From positions 1 through 64,000 of the forward strand of contig JAABSP010000024.1 of NCBI GenBank assembly GCA_011390345.1: a stretch of 64,000 nt of DNA, given 5' to 3'. Source of the stretch: Desulfobacteraceae bacterium. Lineage in GTDB: Bacteria > Desulfobacterota > Desulfobacteria > Desulfobacterales > JAABSP01. This document shows positions 24,223 to 32,524 of this stretch, in pieces. The translations under genes and the position numbers were made by a program. Position 1 is the stretch's first letter; every line of letters begins with the position of its first letter. The notes beneath the pieces were generated by a model. That model did no database searches. It was not told where the DNA came from and saw only the letters and a list, made by a program, of their open reading frames with translations.

Positions 24223-24789
24223 ATGCAATATTCCGAAATCCTGAAAAAAAGAAGGTCTGTTCGAAATTATCTGGACAAGTCTGTTTCAAATGAGACCATT
24301 TCAGAGATCCTCCGGCAAACCTGTCTTGCCCCCAGTTCCAGCCACGGGCAGCCCTGGCGCTTTATCGTGATTCATGATCGGGATTTGATGCAAAGGCTCT
24401 CAGACGAGAGCAAGAAATGCCTGCTGAAAGATTTGGAGCAGGACCCGGAGGCTCCGGTGAAGCGGTATGCGGAGATGCTCCGGAAGCCCGATTTCAATGT
24501 CTTCTACAATGCTCCCTGCCTCATCTATATTGCAGGACCTGCAGATCTTCGCTCCTCGACCATCGACTGCTCACTGGGGGCCGCGTATCTGATGTTTGCG
24601 GCCGCAGCCCGGGGGCTGGGAACCTGCTGGATCGGGCTCGGCGGAAATATCAGGAATCCGGAAATCCAAAAAGAGATCGGCTTGACCGATGATCTGCTGA
24701 TCGTGGCCCCGATCATTCTCGGCTATCCGGAAAAGATCCCCGAGATCCCGCCCCGAAAGGAGCCTGATATCGTAAAGATGATACGATAA
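24223..24789 (+). CDS. Nitroreductase family FMN oxidoreductase
   Basis: 188 residues. The opening (EILKKRRSVRNYLDKSV) and SSSHGQPWRF near 36 are the FMN phosphate and ring contacts of the nitroreductase fold, and GAAYLMFAAAARGLGTCWIG near 118 is the usual central helix. These enzymes are homodimeric NAD(P)H-dependent flavoproteins that act on nitro compounds, quinones or enones. No ferredoxin domain is attached. SD is GAGGAGG; the lactonase-like gene follows 18 bases later. Confidence 0.9.
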   Translation: MQYSEILKKRRSVRNYLDKSVSNETISEILRQTCLAPSSSHGQPWRFIVIHDRDLMQRLSDESKKCLLKDLEQDPEAPVKRYAEMLRKPDFNVFYNAPCLIYIAGPADLRSSTIDCSLGAAYLMFAAAARGLGTCWIGLGGNIRNPEIQKEIGLTDDLLIVAPIILGYPEKIPEIPPRKEPDIVKMIR

Positions 24790-24807
24790 GAAGAGGAGTT
24801 TTTCAAA

Positions 24808-25584
24808 ATGGCAAAATACCTGATCCATCCCATTGTCATGGGAACCAAGGTCTTTGACAAGGGAATGATGACCCACCAGCACGACTATGGAAAACCCTAC
24901 ACGATTCCCATCTATTCCTGGTATCTGGAGGGCGGAGACAAAAAGATCCTCGTGGATACGGGGGAGATGGCGCCGATTCAGTCCGATGATCGGGAGAAGG
25001 CGATCGGGGGGCGGATCTACACCTTTGAAGAGGGGCTGAAGCGGTGGGGGCTGACGCCGACAGATATCGACATCGTGATCCATACCCATCTGCACAATGA
25101 CCACTGCGAGAATGATTACAAGTGCGAAAATGCGGTGATCTATGTTCACGAGAAGGAGATGGCGCGGATTCATGATCCCCATCCCCTCGATTTCCGGTAT
25201 CTGGAGGATTTTATCGAGGATGTGGAGGAGAACGGGCAGATCCAAAGCCTTTCCGGGGATACGAAGATCACCGACGGTATCGAGATGATCCATACGCCGA
25301 TCCATACGGATGGCGGCATGACCATAATGGTCGATACACCGGATGGAAAGGCCGCGATCACCGGCTTCTGCGTGATCATGGAGAACTTCTTCCCGCCAAA
25401 GGAGATCCGCGCGATGGAGATGTCGGTGATTCCGCCGGGAACCCATGTGAATACTTATGAAGCATATGATACAATGGTGAAAGTAAAGGGGGCCGCAGAT
25501 ATTCTGCTGCCGCTCCATGAGCCGGCCTTTGCCGGAATGGAGGTGGTCACAGCGACATCTATGGAAGAGATCCGGAAGGAATGA
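24808..25584 (+). CDS. Metallo-beta-lactamase fold hydrolase, N-acyl homoserine lactonase type
   Basis: 258 residues. The dinuclear metal motif HTHLHNDH is at 92-99. Further candidate ligands are histidines near 170-172 (HTPIHTDGG) and near the C-terminus (LLPLHEP), with an acidic ligand expected in between. The layout matches the AiiA-like lactonase branch. The substrate may be a lactone or a thioester; no quorum-sensing gene is nearby, so a metabolic role fits as well. It is the second gene of a plus-strand run ending in a CoA-transferase. Confidence 0.82.
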   Translation: MAKYLIHPIVMGTKVFDKGMMTHQHDYGKPYTIPIYSWYLEGGDKKILVDTGEMAPIQSDDREKAIGGRIYTFEEGLKRWGLTPTDIDIVIHTHLHNDHCENDYKCENAVIYVHEKEMARIHDPHPLDFRYLEDFIEDVEENGQIQSLSGDTKITDGIEMIHTPIHTDGGMTIMVDTPDGKAAITGFCVIMENFFPPKEIRAMEMSVIPPGTHVNTYEAYDTMVKVKGAADILLPLHEPAFAGMEVVTATSMEEIRKE

Positions 25585-25625
25585 GAAGCCTCTTTTGAAG
25601 GGGCATGATGAGAAAGGAGGAGGCC

Positions 25626-26282
25626 ATGTATATCAGGACATCGGATCAGCCAAAGCTGGAACTGGGATTCGGGGGATACCAGTGCAACTGGGGAGTCCAC
25701 ATCTGCGGCCTCTATGAGACCGAGGCCGAAAGGGATGAGATCCTCTTCGGATATCTCAACCGGGGGGATCGGGATGGCGATCTTCAGCTCTACTGCCCTG
25801 TGGAGATGAGCCAGGCCGATTTCAAAGACAAATATGCCCGCCGGTATCCGGACTGCGGGACCCATCCCGATGATCCGAACCGGTTTCAGCTCTCATCGGC
25901 AAAGGAACTCTACTATCCGGAAGGCATATTCTCTCCCTGGGCAATGGATGATGGCCTGAATGCCTTTTATGCCGAGAGCCGGAAAGACGGGAAGAAAAAC
26001 ATCCGGGCAACGGCCGAGATGGTCTGGGCCCTGGAGGCGATTCCGGGCGTGGAGCATCTCATGGCCTATGAGTCCCGGCTCAACTACTTCATTCCGGGAA
26101 AACCCTGGATCAGCATCTGCCTGTACAATGTCAACAAATTCACGGGCGCGACCATCATGGGCGTGCTTCGCACCCATCCCTATACCATCAGCGGGGGGGT
26201 CATCACTGAAAATCCCTATTATCAGGACCCGGATCACTGGCTGGCAGAGAATGCACCGGAGTTCCTCTCCCGGACCGCCTGA
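25626..26282 (+). CDS. MEDS-domain sensory protein
   Basis: 218 residues from ATG 25626, which follows AAAGGAGGAGG; the frame opens seven codons earlier but without a better site. The GVHICGLYETEAERDEIL start and YLNRGDRDGDLQLYC match the MEDS domain (first described in DcmR-type sensors of methanogens and methylotrophs). No HTH, kinase or membrane segment is attached. The hybrid kinase gene begins 18 bases downstream, so the two probably act together, with this protein as the signal-binding part. The ligand is unknown. Confidence 0.75.
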   Translation: MYIRTSDQPKLELGFGGYQCNWGVHICGLYETEAERDEILFGYLNRGDRDGDLQLYCPVEMSQADFKDKYARRYPDCGTHPDDPNRFQLSSAKELYYPEGIFSPWAMDDGLNAFYAESRKDGKKNIRATAEMVWALEAIPGVEHLMAYESRLNYFIPGKPWISICLYNVNKFTGATIMGVLRTHPYTISGGVITENPYYQDPDHWLAENAPEFLSRTA

Positions 26283-26300
26283 TATGAAAGCCCTCTTCTG

Positions 26301-28550
26301 ATGGATCATATTGCACACGATCTCTTTCTGCTGATGGTCAACCTGTCGCAGATAAAGGATCGGAAACTGATTCAAAAGCTTTTTGTGGATGCCCTGGATT
26401 CGATATTCAGCGGCATTCAATTTCAATTTACTCGGGCGCCGGAAAAGCATTCCTACAACGGAAAGGAGAGCCGGAGCCGCTTTCAAATCGCCACTGCCCA
26501 CCATTTTTTCGGATTGATCACCATCTCCTCCGGAGATGCGGCAAAAGTTCCGGAGGAAAAGATCGCCCTGATCCGGAACGCGGTGAAGATGCTTGCAGTT
26601 ATTCTGGAGAACAGAAGCCGGCACGAGCTGCTGGAGAGCGACCGGAACCGGATCACGCGGGAGCGGGACCGCCTCTTCAACCTCTCGATCGATATGCTCT
26701 GTGTGGCCGGGTTCGACGGCTATTTCAAGCAAGTCAACCCGGCCTGTACCCTAAATCTGGGATGGACCGAGGAAGAGCTGCTCTCATGCGGCTGGCTCGA
26801 TTATGTCCATCCCGATGACCTGGAATCGACCATTCGCGCCGGAGAACAGCTTTTCAACGGTGTGCCGATAATCGCCTTTGAAAACCGGTACCGCTGCAAA
26901 GACGGTCTTTACCGCTGGCTCTCCTGGAACTCATTTCCCCTCACCGAGGAAAAGATGATCTTTGCGGTCTGTCGGGATGTGACGGAGCAGAAGGCCGCGG
27001 AGCGACAGCGCAATGAGCAGATCCATTTCCTCCAGGAGCTGATAGACCGGATTCCCAACCCGGTCTATTACAAGGACAGGAGGCTAATCTACCAGGGGTG
27101 CAATCGGGCATTTGAAAAATACCGGGGTCTGGAAAGAGACCGGATCATCGGCCGAACCGACGAGGATCTCAGCTTTGATGATTCAGCCGAAAAGATCCGG
27201 GAGCTGGATAAAGCCTTGCTGGAAAAGGGAGGGGTTCAGCGATTTGAATCGACCCTCACCCACGCGGACGGATCTCTGCGGGACGTGATCTTCAACAAGG
27301 CCACCTTCTCCCGCATCCGCGGGGATGTGGGGGGGATCGTCGGGGTGATCATCGACATCACCGAGACCAAACGGCTGGAGAAGCAGCTCCATCAGGCCCA
27401 GAAGATGGAGGCCATCGGAACCCTGGCCGGTGGGATCGCACATGATTTCAACAATATCCTGTTTCCCATCATCGGATATACCGAGATGGCCGTGGAGGAT
27501 CTGACCCCCGGAACCCACATCCGGCAGAATCTCCGGGAGGTGCTCAAGGCCGCGGATCGGGCCAAAAATCTGATCCAGCACATCCTCACCTTCAGCCGAA
27601 GCGGCAAAAAGGAGAAGCGGCCGGTTCAGCTTCAACTCATCATCAAGGAGATCCTTCATCTGCTGCGGGCATCCCTGCCGACAACGGTGGAGATTGTTCG
27701 AAGGATCGACGACACCTGCGGCCCAGTATCCGCAGACAGCGTGGAGATCCATCAGATGATGATGAATCTCTGCACCAATGCCTACCAGTCCATGACCGAA
27801 GGCAAGGGCCGCATCATCGTATCAATAGAGGAGCGGCAGGTGGAATCGGACCTGCCTGGACTGCCCCGGGAAGTCCGTCCCGGAAGATATGCGGTTCTCT
27901 CGGTTCAGGATGACGGCAGCGGAATTCCGCCGTCGGTGATGGACAGAATCTTCGATCCTTATTATACCACCAAGGAGGTGGGCAAGGGCACGGGACTCGG
28001 GCTCTTCATGGTTCACAGCATTGTGAGGGGGCACAAGGGGCATGTGGTCGTCTCCAGCAAACCCGGGGAAGGATCTCTCTTTACGGTCTATCTGCCGGTG
28101 ATCGATATCCGGAAGGTTGTTCCGGCCGAGACAAAATCCCATGTAAAAGTTCCGGCCGGCAATGAACGGGTTCTGGTGGTGGATGATGAACCCCAGATCG
28201 TGGAGATGATCCGGCTGATGCTGGAGGGGCTCGGCTACCGGGTGACGGCCACGGTCGAAAGCAGCGAAGCCCTGAAACACTTCCGGGATGCACCGGATAA
28301 TTTCGATCTGGTCATTACAGACATGACCATGCCCGGGATGACCGGCCTCGATCTTGCCGGAGAGATCATGGCGATCCGGCCAGAGGTTCCGGTGATTCTC
28401 TGTACCGGCTTCAGCGCGGTGGTGAGCGCGGAAACGGCCGAGGCCGGAGGTATCCGGGCCTTTATCATGAAGCCGATTATCCGAAAAGATCTGGCAAAGG
28501 TGATCCGTGGAGTGCTGGCAAAGGAGAAGCCCGATGGCCACATCGGATAA
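26301..28550 (+). CDS. PAS-containing hybrid histidine kinase with receiver domain
   Basis: 749 residues, cytoplasmic. An N-terminal region of about 120 residues is followed by two PAS domains (about 130-245 and 250-370), a HisKA domain with GGIAHDFNNILFPIIG near 380, an HATPase domain (NLCTNAYQSM, DDGSGIPP, GTGLGLFM) and a C-terminal receiver (VLVVDDEPQ near 630, phospho-acceptor in LVITDMTMPG near 675). Autophosphorylation with internal transfer to the receiver is expected. The MEDS gene lies directly upstream, and the end overlaps the CoA-transferase A gene by 17 bases, linking the sensor to that enzyme. Confidence 0.9.
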   Translation: MDHIAHDLFLLMVNLSQIKDRKLIQKLFVDALDSIFSGIQFQFTRAPEKHSYNGKESRSRFQIATAHHFFGLITISSGDAAKVPEEKIALIRNAVKMLAVILENRSRHELLESDRNRITRERDRLFNLSIDMLCVAGFDGYFKQVNPACTLNLGWTEEELLSCGWLDYVHPDDLESTIRAGEQLFNGVPIIAFENRYRCKDGLYRWLSWNSFPLTEEKMIFAVCRDVTEQKAAERQRNEQIHFLQELIDRIPNPVYYKDRRLIYQGCNRAFEKYRGLERDRIIGRTDEDLSFDDSAEKIRELDKALLEKGGVQRFESTLTHADGSLRDVIFNKATFSRIRGDVGGIVGVIIDITETKRLEKQLHQAQKMEAIGTLAGGIAHDFNNILFPIIGYTEMAVEDLTPGTHIRQNLREVLKAADRAKNLIQHILTFSRSGKKEKRPVQLQLIIKEILHLLRASLPTTVEIVRRIDDTCGPVSADSVEIHQMMMNLCTNAYQSMTEGKGRIIVSIEERQVESDLPGLPREVRPGRYAVLSVQDDGSGIPPSVMDRIFDPYYTTKEVGKGTGLGLFMVHSIVRGHKGHVVVSSKPGEGSLFTVYLPVIDIRKVVPAETKSHVKVPAGNERVLVVDDEPQIVEMIRLMLEGLGYRVTATVESSEALKHFRDAPDNFDLVITDMTMPGMTGLDLAGEIMAIRPEVPVILCTGFSAVVSAETAEAGGIRAFIMKPIIRKDLAKVIRGVLAKEKPDGHIG

Positions 28551-29508
28551 GCTGACCGATCTTCGGACGGCGATACATGAGTTTGTTCATGAGGGCTGCC
28601 ATCTCTCGATTGGCGGGTTCACCATCAACCGGAATCCTATGGCCGCGGTCTACGAGATCATCCGGCAGCGGATCGGCCGCATACATCTCTATGCGCATTC
28701 CAATGGTCAGGGGGTGGATGAGCTGATCGGGGGCGGGTGTGTGGAGAATCTCGAGATCGCGTATGCCGGCAGCGGCCGGTTCGCGTCCACCTGCATCCGG
28801 TTCCGGAAGGCGGTGGAGGCCGGGACCATTCGGGTGGAGGATTACTCCAACTATCAGATGAGCCTCCGGTTTCAGGCCGGCGCGATGGGCGTGCCCTTTC
28901 TCCCGACGAGATCGGGGCTGGGGACCGATATCGTCCGGCGCTGGGGCTTCTCCAAAAAGATGCGGGAGAATGATCCGCGACTGCCGGACAGCAAGCTGAC
29001 GGTGATGGAAAATCCCTTTGGCGAATGGGGGGATGTACCGAAAGTGGTGCTGGTTCCGGCCATCCATCCGGACGTGACGATCCTCCATGTCCAGAAGGCC
29101 GATGTTCAGGGGACTGCAAGGATCGAGGGGCTGCCCTTTTCGGATGTGGAGCAGGCGCTTTCAGCAGAAAAGGTGATTCTCACCTGCGATGAGCTGGTGG
29201 AATCCGAACGCCTCCGGGAGTATCCGGAGCAGAATCAGATTCCCCATCTGCGGGTCGATGCGGTAGTTCATATCCCCTATGGGGCATACCCGACAGCTTG
29301 CTATCGCTATTATGACTATGATCCGGTATATCTGGCCCGCTTCGGGAAAATGGCCAAAGATGACCAAAGCTATGCAGAATATCTTCAGGAATATATATAC
29401 GGAACAGAAAATCACCCCGGGCTGCTGGCCAAGATTGGAGAAGAGAGGTTGAAAAGAATTCAGGCCGATGCAAGGACCGGATATGCCAAGGATCTGGATC
29501 GACGGTAG
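28534..29508 (+). CDS. CoA-transferase subunit A, glutaconate CoA-transferase type
   Basis: 324 residues from ATG 28534, which has AAGGAGAAG upstream and lies within the end of the kinase gene. The opening segment HEGCHLSIGGFTINRNPMA and AHSNGQGVDELIGGG near 60-75 are typical of family I CoA-transferase alpha subunits such as GctA. Together with the next gene it should move CoA between an acyl-CoA donor and a carboxylic acid. The true substrate cannot be told from sequence. A gene symbol is withheld because glutaconate specificity is not shown. Confidence 0.85.
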   Translation: MATSDKLTDLRTAIHEFVHEGCHLSIGGFTINRNPMAAVYEIIRQRIGRIHLYAHSNGQGVDELIGGGCVENLEIAYAGSGRFASTCIRFRKAVEAGTIRVEDYSNYQMSLRFQAGAMGVPFLPTRSGLGTDIVRRWGFSKKMRENDPRLPDSKLTVMENPFGEWGDVPKVVLVPAIHPDVTILHVQKADVQGTARIEGLPFSDVEQALSAEKVILTCDELVESERLREYPEQNQIPHLRVDAVVHIPYGAYPTACYRYYDYDPVYLARFGKMAKDDQSYAEYLQEYIYGTENHPGLLAKIGEERLKRIQADARTGYAKDLDRR

Positions 29509-29514
29509 GTGCGG

Positions 29515-30285
29515 ATGATGACCCGATACTCCGAAAAAGAGATGATGGCTGTTGCGGCCGCAAGAGAGATCCGAAACGGGGATGTGGTCTTCTGCGGCAC
29601 CGGCATCTCCATGCTCGCGGCCATGGCCGCAAAGCACATCAGCGCGCCCGACAGCGTCATCTTCTTCGAGACGGGCGCGATGGACGCGCAACTTGAGGAG
29701 CTGCCCCTTGCGGTGGGGGATTCCCGGGTGATGTATGGGGCTGCCGTCAACCGGGGGCTTTCAGATGCTTTTGCCTTCATGCAGAACCCCTTTTCGGGCC
29801 GGCGGGTGGTGGGCATCCTGGGCGCGGCCCAGATCGACCCTTACGGCAACCTCAACTCCACGGCCATCGGAGATTACGAACGGCCCCGGGTCCGATTTCC
29901 CGGCAGCGGCGGGGCCTGTGATGTGGCCTCCTTTGTGAGTCGGACCATCATCTTCATGCGCCATGATCTGCGGGGATTCGTCCCCCGACTCGATTATCTC
30001 ACCAGCCCCGGCTGGCTCGACGGCCCCGGCGCAAGAGAGCGGGCCGGGCTTTCCCCTGGCGGGCCCGAGATGGTGGTGACGGATCTGGCGGTGATGGGGT
30101 TCGATAAAGAGACGAAGCGGATGTTTCTGCGGGGCTGCTACCCGGGGGTGACGCCCGAGATGGTGCTGGAGCGGATGGGATTTGACGCGGATGTCTCCCG
30201 GGCCAAAGAGATTTTTCCGCCTTCTGCGGATGAATTGAGCATCTTACGGGAGCGGTGTGATCCGCAGCGGTTGATTCTGGGGTGA
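29515..30285 (+). CDS. CoA-transferase subunit B, glutaconate CoA-transferase type
   Basis: 256 residues from ATG 29515; a GTG two codons earlier and an ATG one codon later are alternatives. The IFFETGAMDA stretch near 60 holds the glutamate expected to form the acyl-CoA thioester intermediate, and GAAQIDPYGNLNST near 104 is a family hallmark. It starts six bases after subunit A, so the two form a heteromeric enzyme. The 3' end overlaps the convergent higA gene by 42 bases. Confidence 0.85.
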   Translation: MMTRYSEKEMMAVAAAREIRNGDVVFCGTGISMLAAMAAKHISAPDSVIFFETGAMDAQLEELPLAVGDSRVMYGAAVNRGLSDAFAFMQNPFSGRRVVGILGAAQIDPYGNLNSTAIGDYERPRVRFPGSGGACDVASFVSRTIIFMRHDLRGFVPRLDYLTSPGWLDGPGARERAGLSPGGPEMVVTDLAVMGFDKETKRMFLRGCYPGVTPEMVLERMGFDADVSRAKEIFPPSADELSILRERCDPQRLILG

Positions 30286-31428
30286 AGCTGACGAAAAAGA
30301 CGGACCCATAACATCCCTTTCCGGAAAGCTCCTCCAATCATAACGGGCGCGTAAATGATCCTTCTCTGACGGTTCAATCCACTTATCCTGCTGTAGGCGC
30401 TCCACAACAATCCCCGCATCGATTTCAATGCGATCTGCAAATCGAAGGATCGCATCCGGACAGAAATCCCCCTCCTGCAAAAACTGCGCATATTCCTTGG
30501 GAGGAATCAATGTATCCGCTGCAAACCGGTCAGCTTCGGCCTCAAAAACAGGATGCTCCGTGATCGGATTTTCATCTTCGATGAAGATCATTTGAGGCTT
30601 ATGCAACAGGAAATGCCCGATTCCATGAAATAGGCGGTGCCAGAATTCATCTGCCCATTCGCTTTGAAGGGTCATCATCAATACGGCTTTATCTCTACGT
30701 ATCCAGAATGCGGCCCCGTATGCATTGATCTTCGGAAGAACAGGAACGATCATCCAGGCGATTCCGGTTTCAGCCATTTTGTATCGGAGATCTTCGATAA
30801 AAGTCTCCGGATGTTGGCGGGACATGCGCCTTAGCTCCGGTAGAAGACGCCTTAAATCCTTTTTTTTGAATGGGGAACACGCCATCAGATTGGCTCTTTT
30901 CTCGCCAAGCCGAAGCCATGCGGAAAGCGCATGAGGAGACCGGGTTCGATTCTCATGAGATTTCCCGCGGAAAGCGGCCCGATAGCGGCTCAATTCCGGT
31001 ATTGTATTAAGAGAAGTTACACCGAAAAACCGCTGAAGCGCTGCGACTTTTTCAATCGTTTGATTATACTTGGGAAGCTGCCCTATTTTGACCAGATCAT
31101 TGTATCGATATCGGGCAATCAGATGCCCTTCGTCCATCAATTGACGCCGCCCCTTCTCTTCCTGGTCTCTGGCAATGATGAGGCGGTACTCCGCCTCCAA
31201 TCCGATCCAGATATGCGCCGGGACACCCAGGACTTTCTCGAACTGAATAGCGGTATCCGGCGTAATCGCCTTCTCTCCCTTAAAGATGCGACTCAACTTC
31301 GGAGCCGGACGATCCATCCGTCTCGCCAGTTCTTCCTTGGTCATCCCCAGTTCTTCGATGATCTCTTCAAGATACTCCCCCGGCGGTATAGCGATATCCG
31401 AATGGATGGCACTCTGATTAATCGTCAT
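30244..31428 (-). CDS. higA: HigA-like antitoxin with degenerate ImmA/IrrE domain
   Basis: 394 residues. An N-terminal XRE helix-turn-helix (EELGMTKEELARRMDRPAPKLSRIFKGEKAIT, residues 24-55 in summary form) should bind the operators upstream. The C-terminal half is an ImmA/IrrE-type peptidase domain (EAEADRFAADTLIP), but its zinc motif reads HGIGH rather than HExxH, so the catalytic glutamate is missing and peptidase activity is unlikely. It overlaps higB by 11 bases. It is longer than classical HigA (about 100 residues), as in the HigA-ImmA fusion type. It overlaps the CoA-transferase B gene at the 3' end. Confidence 0.82.
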   Translation of the reverse strand: MTINQSAIHSDIAIPPGEYLEEIIEELGMTKEELARRMDRPAPKLSRIFKGEKAITPDTAIQFEKVLGVPAHIWIGLEAEYRLIIARDQEEKGRRQLMDEGHLIARYRYNDLVKIGQLPKYNQTIEKVAALQRFFGVTSLNTIPELSRYRAAFRGKSHENRTRSPHALSAWLRLGEKRANLMACSPFKKKDLRRLLPELRRMSRQHPETFIEDLRYKMAETGIAWMIVPVLPKINAYGAAFWIRRDKAVLMMTLQSEWADEFWHRLFHGIGHFLLHKPQMIFIEDENPITEHPVFEAEADRFAADTLIPPKEYAQFLQEGDFCPDAILRFADRIEIDAGIVVERLQQDKWIEPSEKDHLRARYDWRSFPERDVMGPSFSSASPQNQPLRITPLP

Positions 31429-31720
31429 AATGCTTGCTTACCTCCTCAATACAGGCAATCTCCAGAAGATCGCCTTCAAGTGTGAAAATCAGCCGATAAA
31501 AGCCCGTCAGTTTGACGGCCCACTCTCCTTGCCGGTTCCCTTTGAGGGAATGGCATCTCAGCACGGGAAGGGAGCAGAGTTCATCGATATCCCGGGCCTG
31601 TTTGATGATGTTGACCCTCTGGATGAATTTTCGTGCCACATCTCTGCCATATGCCTTTTCCGCAAATCTATGCCGGGTATACTGCTTTTCGAGTTTGCGC
31701 GTTCGAAATCGGATCTCCAC
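31418..31720 (-). CDS. higB: HigB-like toxin, RelE superfamily
   Basis: 100 residues with the RelE/HigB fold pattern: an N-terminal strand, two helices rich in basic residues, then LKGNRQGEWAVKLTG and FYRLIFTL near 62-80. Toxins of this family cleave ribosome-associated mRNA. The gene precedes its antitoxin, the order typical of higBA, and the pair overlaps by 11 bases. A promoter framed by two palindromic operators lies upstream, as expected for autoregulation. Confidence 0.85.
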   Translation of the reverse strand: MEIRFRTRKLEKQYTRHRFAEKAYGRDVARKFIQRVNIIKQARDIDELCSLPVLRCHSLKGNRQGEWAVKLTGFYRLIFTLEGDLLEIACIEEVSKHYDD

Positions 31721-31749
31721 GATGATTATCCAAATAACAACTTCAAATA

Positions 31750-31766
31750 TTCACCCTTTGGGTAAA
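31750..31766. promoter_or_regulatory. higBA operator site 1
   Basis: Palindrome TTCACCC-TTT-GGGTAAA, adjoining the -10 box and covering the expected start point. The core ACCC-N3-GGGT is shared with the site at 31802-31816. Confidence 0.65.
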
Positions 31767-31795
31767 TATATACTGTTCAAAATACAATTCGTCAA
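31767..31795 (-). promoter_or_regulatory. higBA promoter
   Basis: Minus-strand TTGACG (31790-31795), 17-base spacer, TATATA (31767-31772), start point expected near 31760, 40 bases before higB. An operator palindrome lies on either side. Confidence 0.75.
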
Positions 31796-31801
31796 GAAAC
31801 A

Positions 31802-31816
31802 TTACCCAAGGGGTAA
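31802..31816. promoter_or_regulatory. higBA operator site 2
   Basis: Perfect palindrome TTACCC-AAG-GGGTAA just upstream of the -35 box. Centres of the two sites are 51 bases apart, about five helical turns, so cooperative binding by HigA or HigBA is plausible. Confidence 0.7.
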
Positions 31817-31891
31817 CAAAACAGGGATATGATTTATTCGAAAGGGGTTCGCGAGAGATCGTATGAAAATGAAAAGAGACAGAAATATTCT

Positions 31892-32473
31892 TTATCGGAA
31901 TACCGTATCGAGATCCAGAATCAGATCCGGCAACGCCTTTACTTCCAGCTTTCCCTTCCCTTCCCGAAAAACCGGCGGCTCATATTTTCCATCGTCTCCT
32001 AAAATAAAAACGGTAATCATCTCATCCAGCGGATGGACCAGCCAGTATTCCCGAACCCCTCTGCGCTCGTACAATGAGCGTTTTTGGTTATAATCCTTGG
32101 CGGATGTTCCGGGGGAAAGGACTTCGATGATCCAGTCGGGCGCGCCTCGGCACCCCTTCTTGTCAATTTTGGAAGGATCGCAGACAACAGTGATATCCGG
32201 CTGAACCACGTTGATGACAGCGTCATCCGCTTCATCCCTTTCCGGAAGACGAACGTCAAAGGGAGCCATAAAGACCCTGCAATTTCTGTCCGATAAAAAG
32301 GCTCGAATTTGGAAGAATAATTCTCCCAATACGCTCTGATGTTCGGTGGAAGGCGCGGGACTCATGTCATAAGGAACACCCTGGATAATCTCCCATCGCC
32401 CCTCGTCGGTCCATTGCCGATAAACACCATAAGTGATCGGCGAGCTATCCGGCTTCGATAATGGCAGTGACAT
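31892..32473 (-). CDS. Uma2 family PD-(D/E)XK nuclease-like protein, copy 1
   Basis: 193 residues of the Uma2/DUF820 family. PDITVVCDP near 112, GAPDWIIEVLSPGTSAKDYNQK near 126 in pieces, and REYWLVHP near 160 carry the Asp, Glu and Lys of the nuclease core. The function is unknown; these genes are abundant in cyanobacteria and some anaerobes and often multiply in tandem. SD is AGGAGG before ATG 32473. It is the second of two similar copies of identical length, 51 bases after copy 2. Roughly two thirds of residues are the same by eye. Confidence 0.82.
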   Translation of the reverse strand: MSLPLSKPDSSPITYGVYRQWTDEGRWEIIQGVPYDMSPAPSTEHQSVLGELFFQIRAFLSDRNCRVFMAPFDVRLPERDEADDAVINVVQPDITVVCDPSKIDKKGCRGAPDWIIEVLSPGTSAKDYNQKRSLYERRGVREYWLVHPLDEMITVFILGDDGKYEPPVFREGKGKLEVKALPDLILDLDTVFR

Positions 32474-32524
32474 GAGAATCCTCCTGCAAGAAATGGAATT
32501 AAGGGAAAAGGGTAAGAAAAGCCC

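Noticed and set aside
24808-25584. Quorum-quenching lactonase as a firm function
   Set aside because: Only the metal motif and fold support the family; there is no signalling gene nearby, and many relatives act on other esters or lactones.
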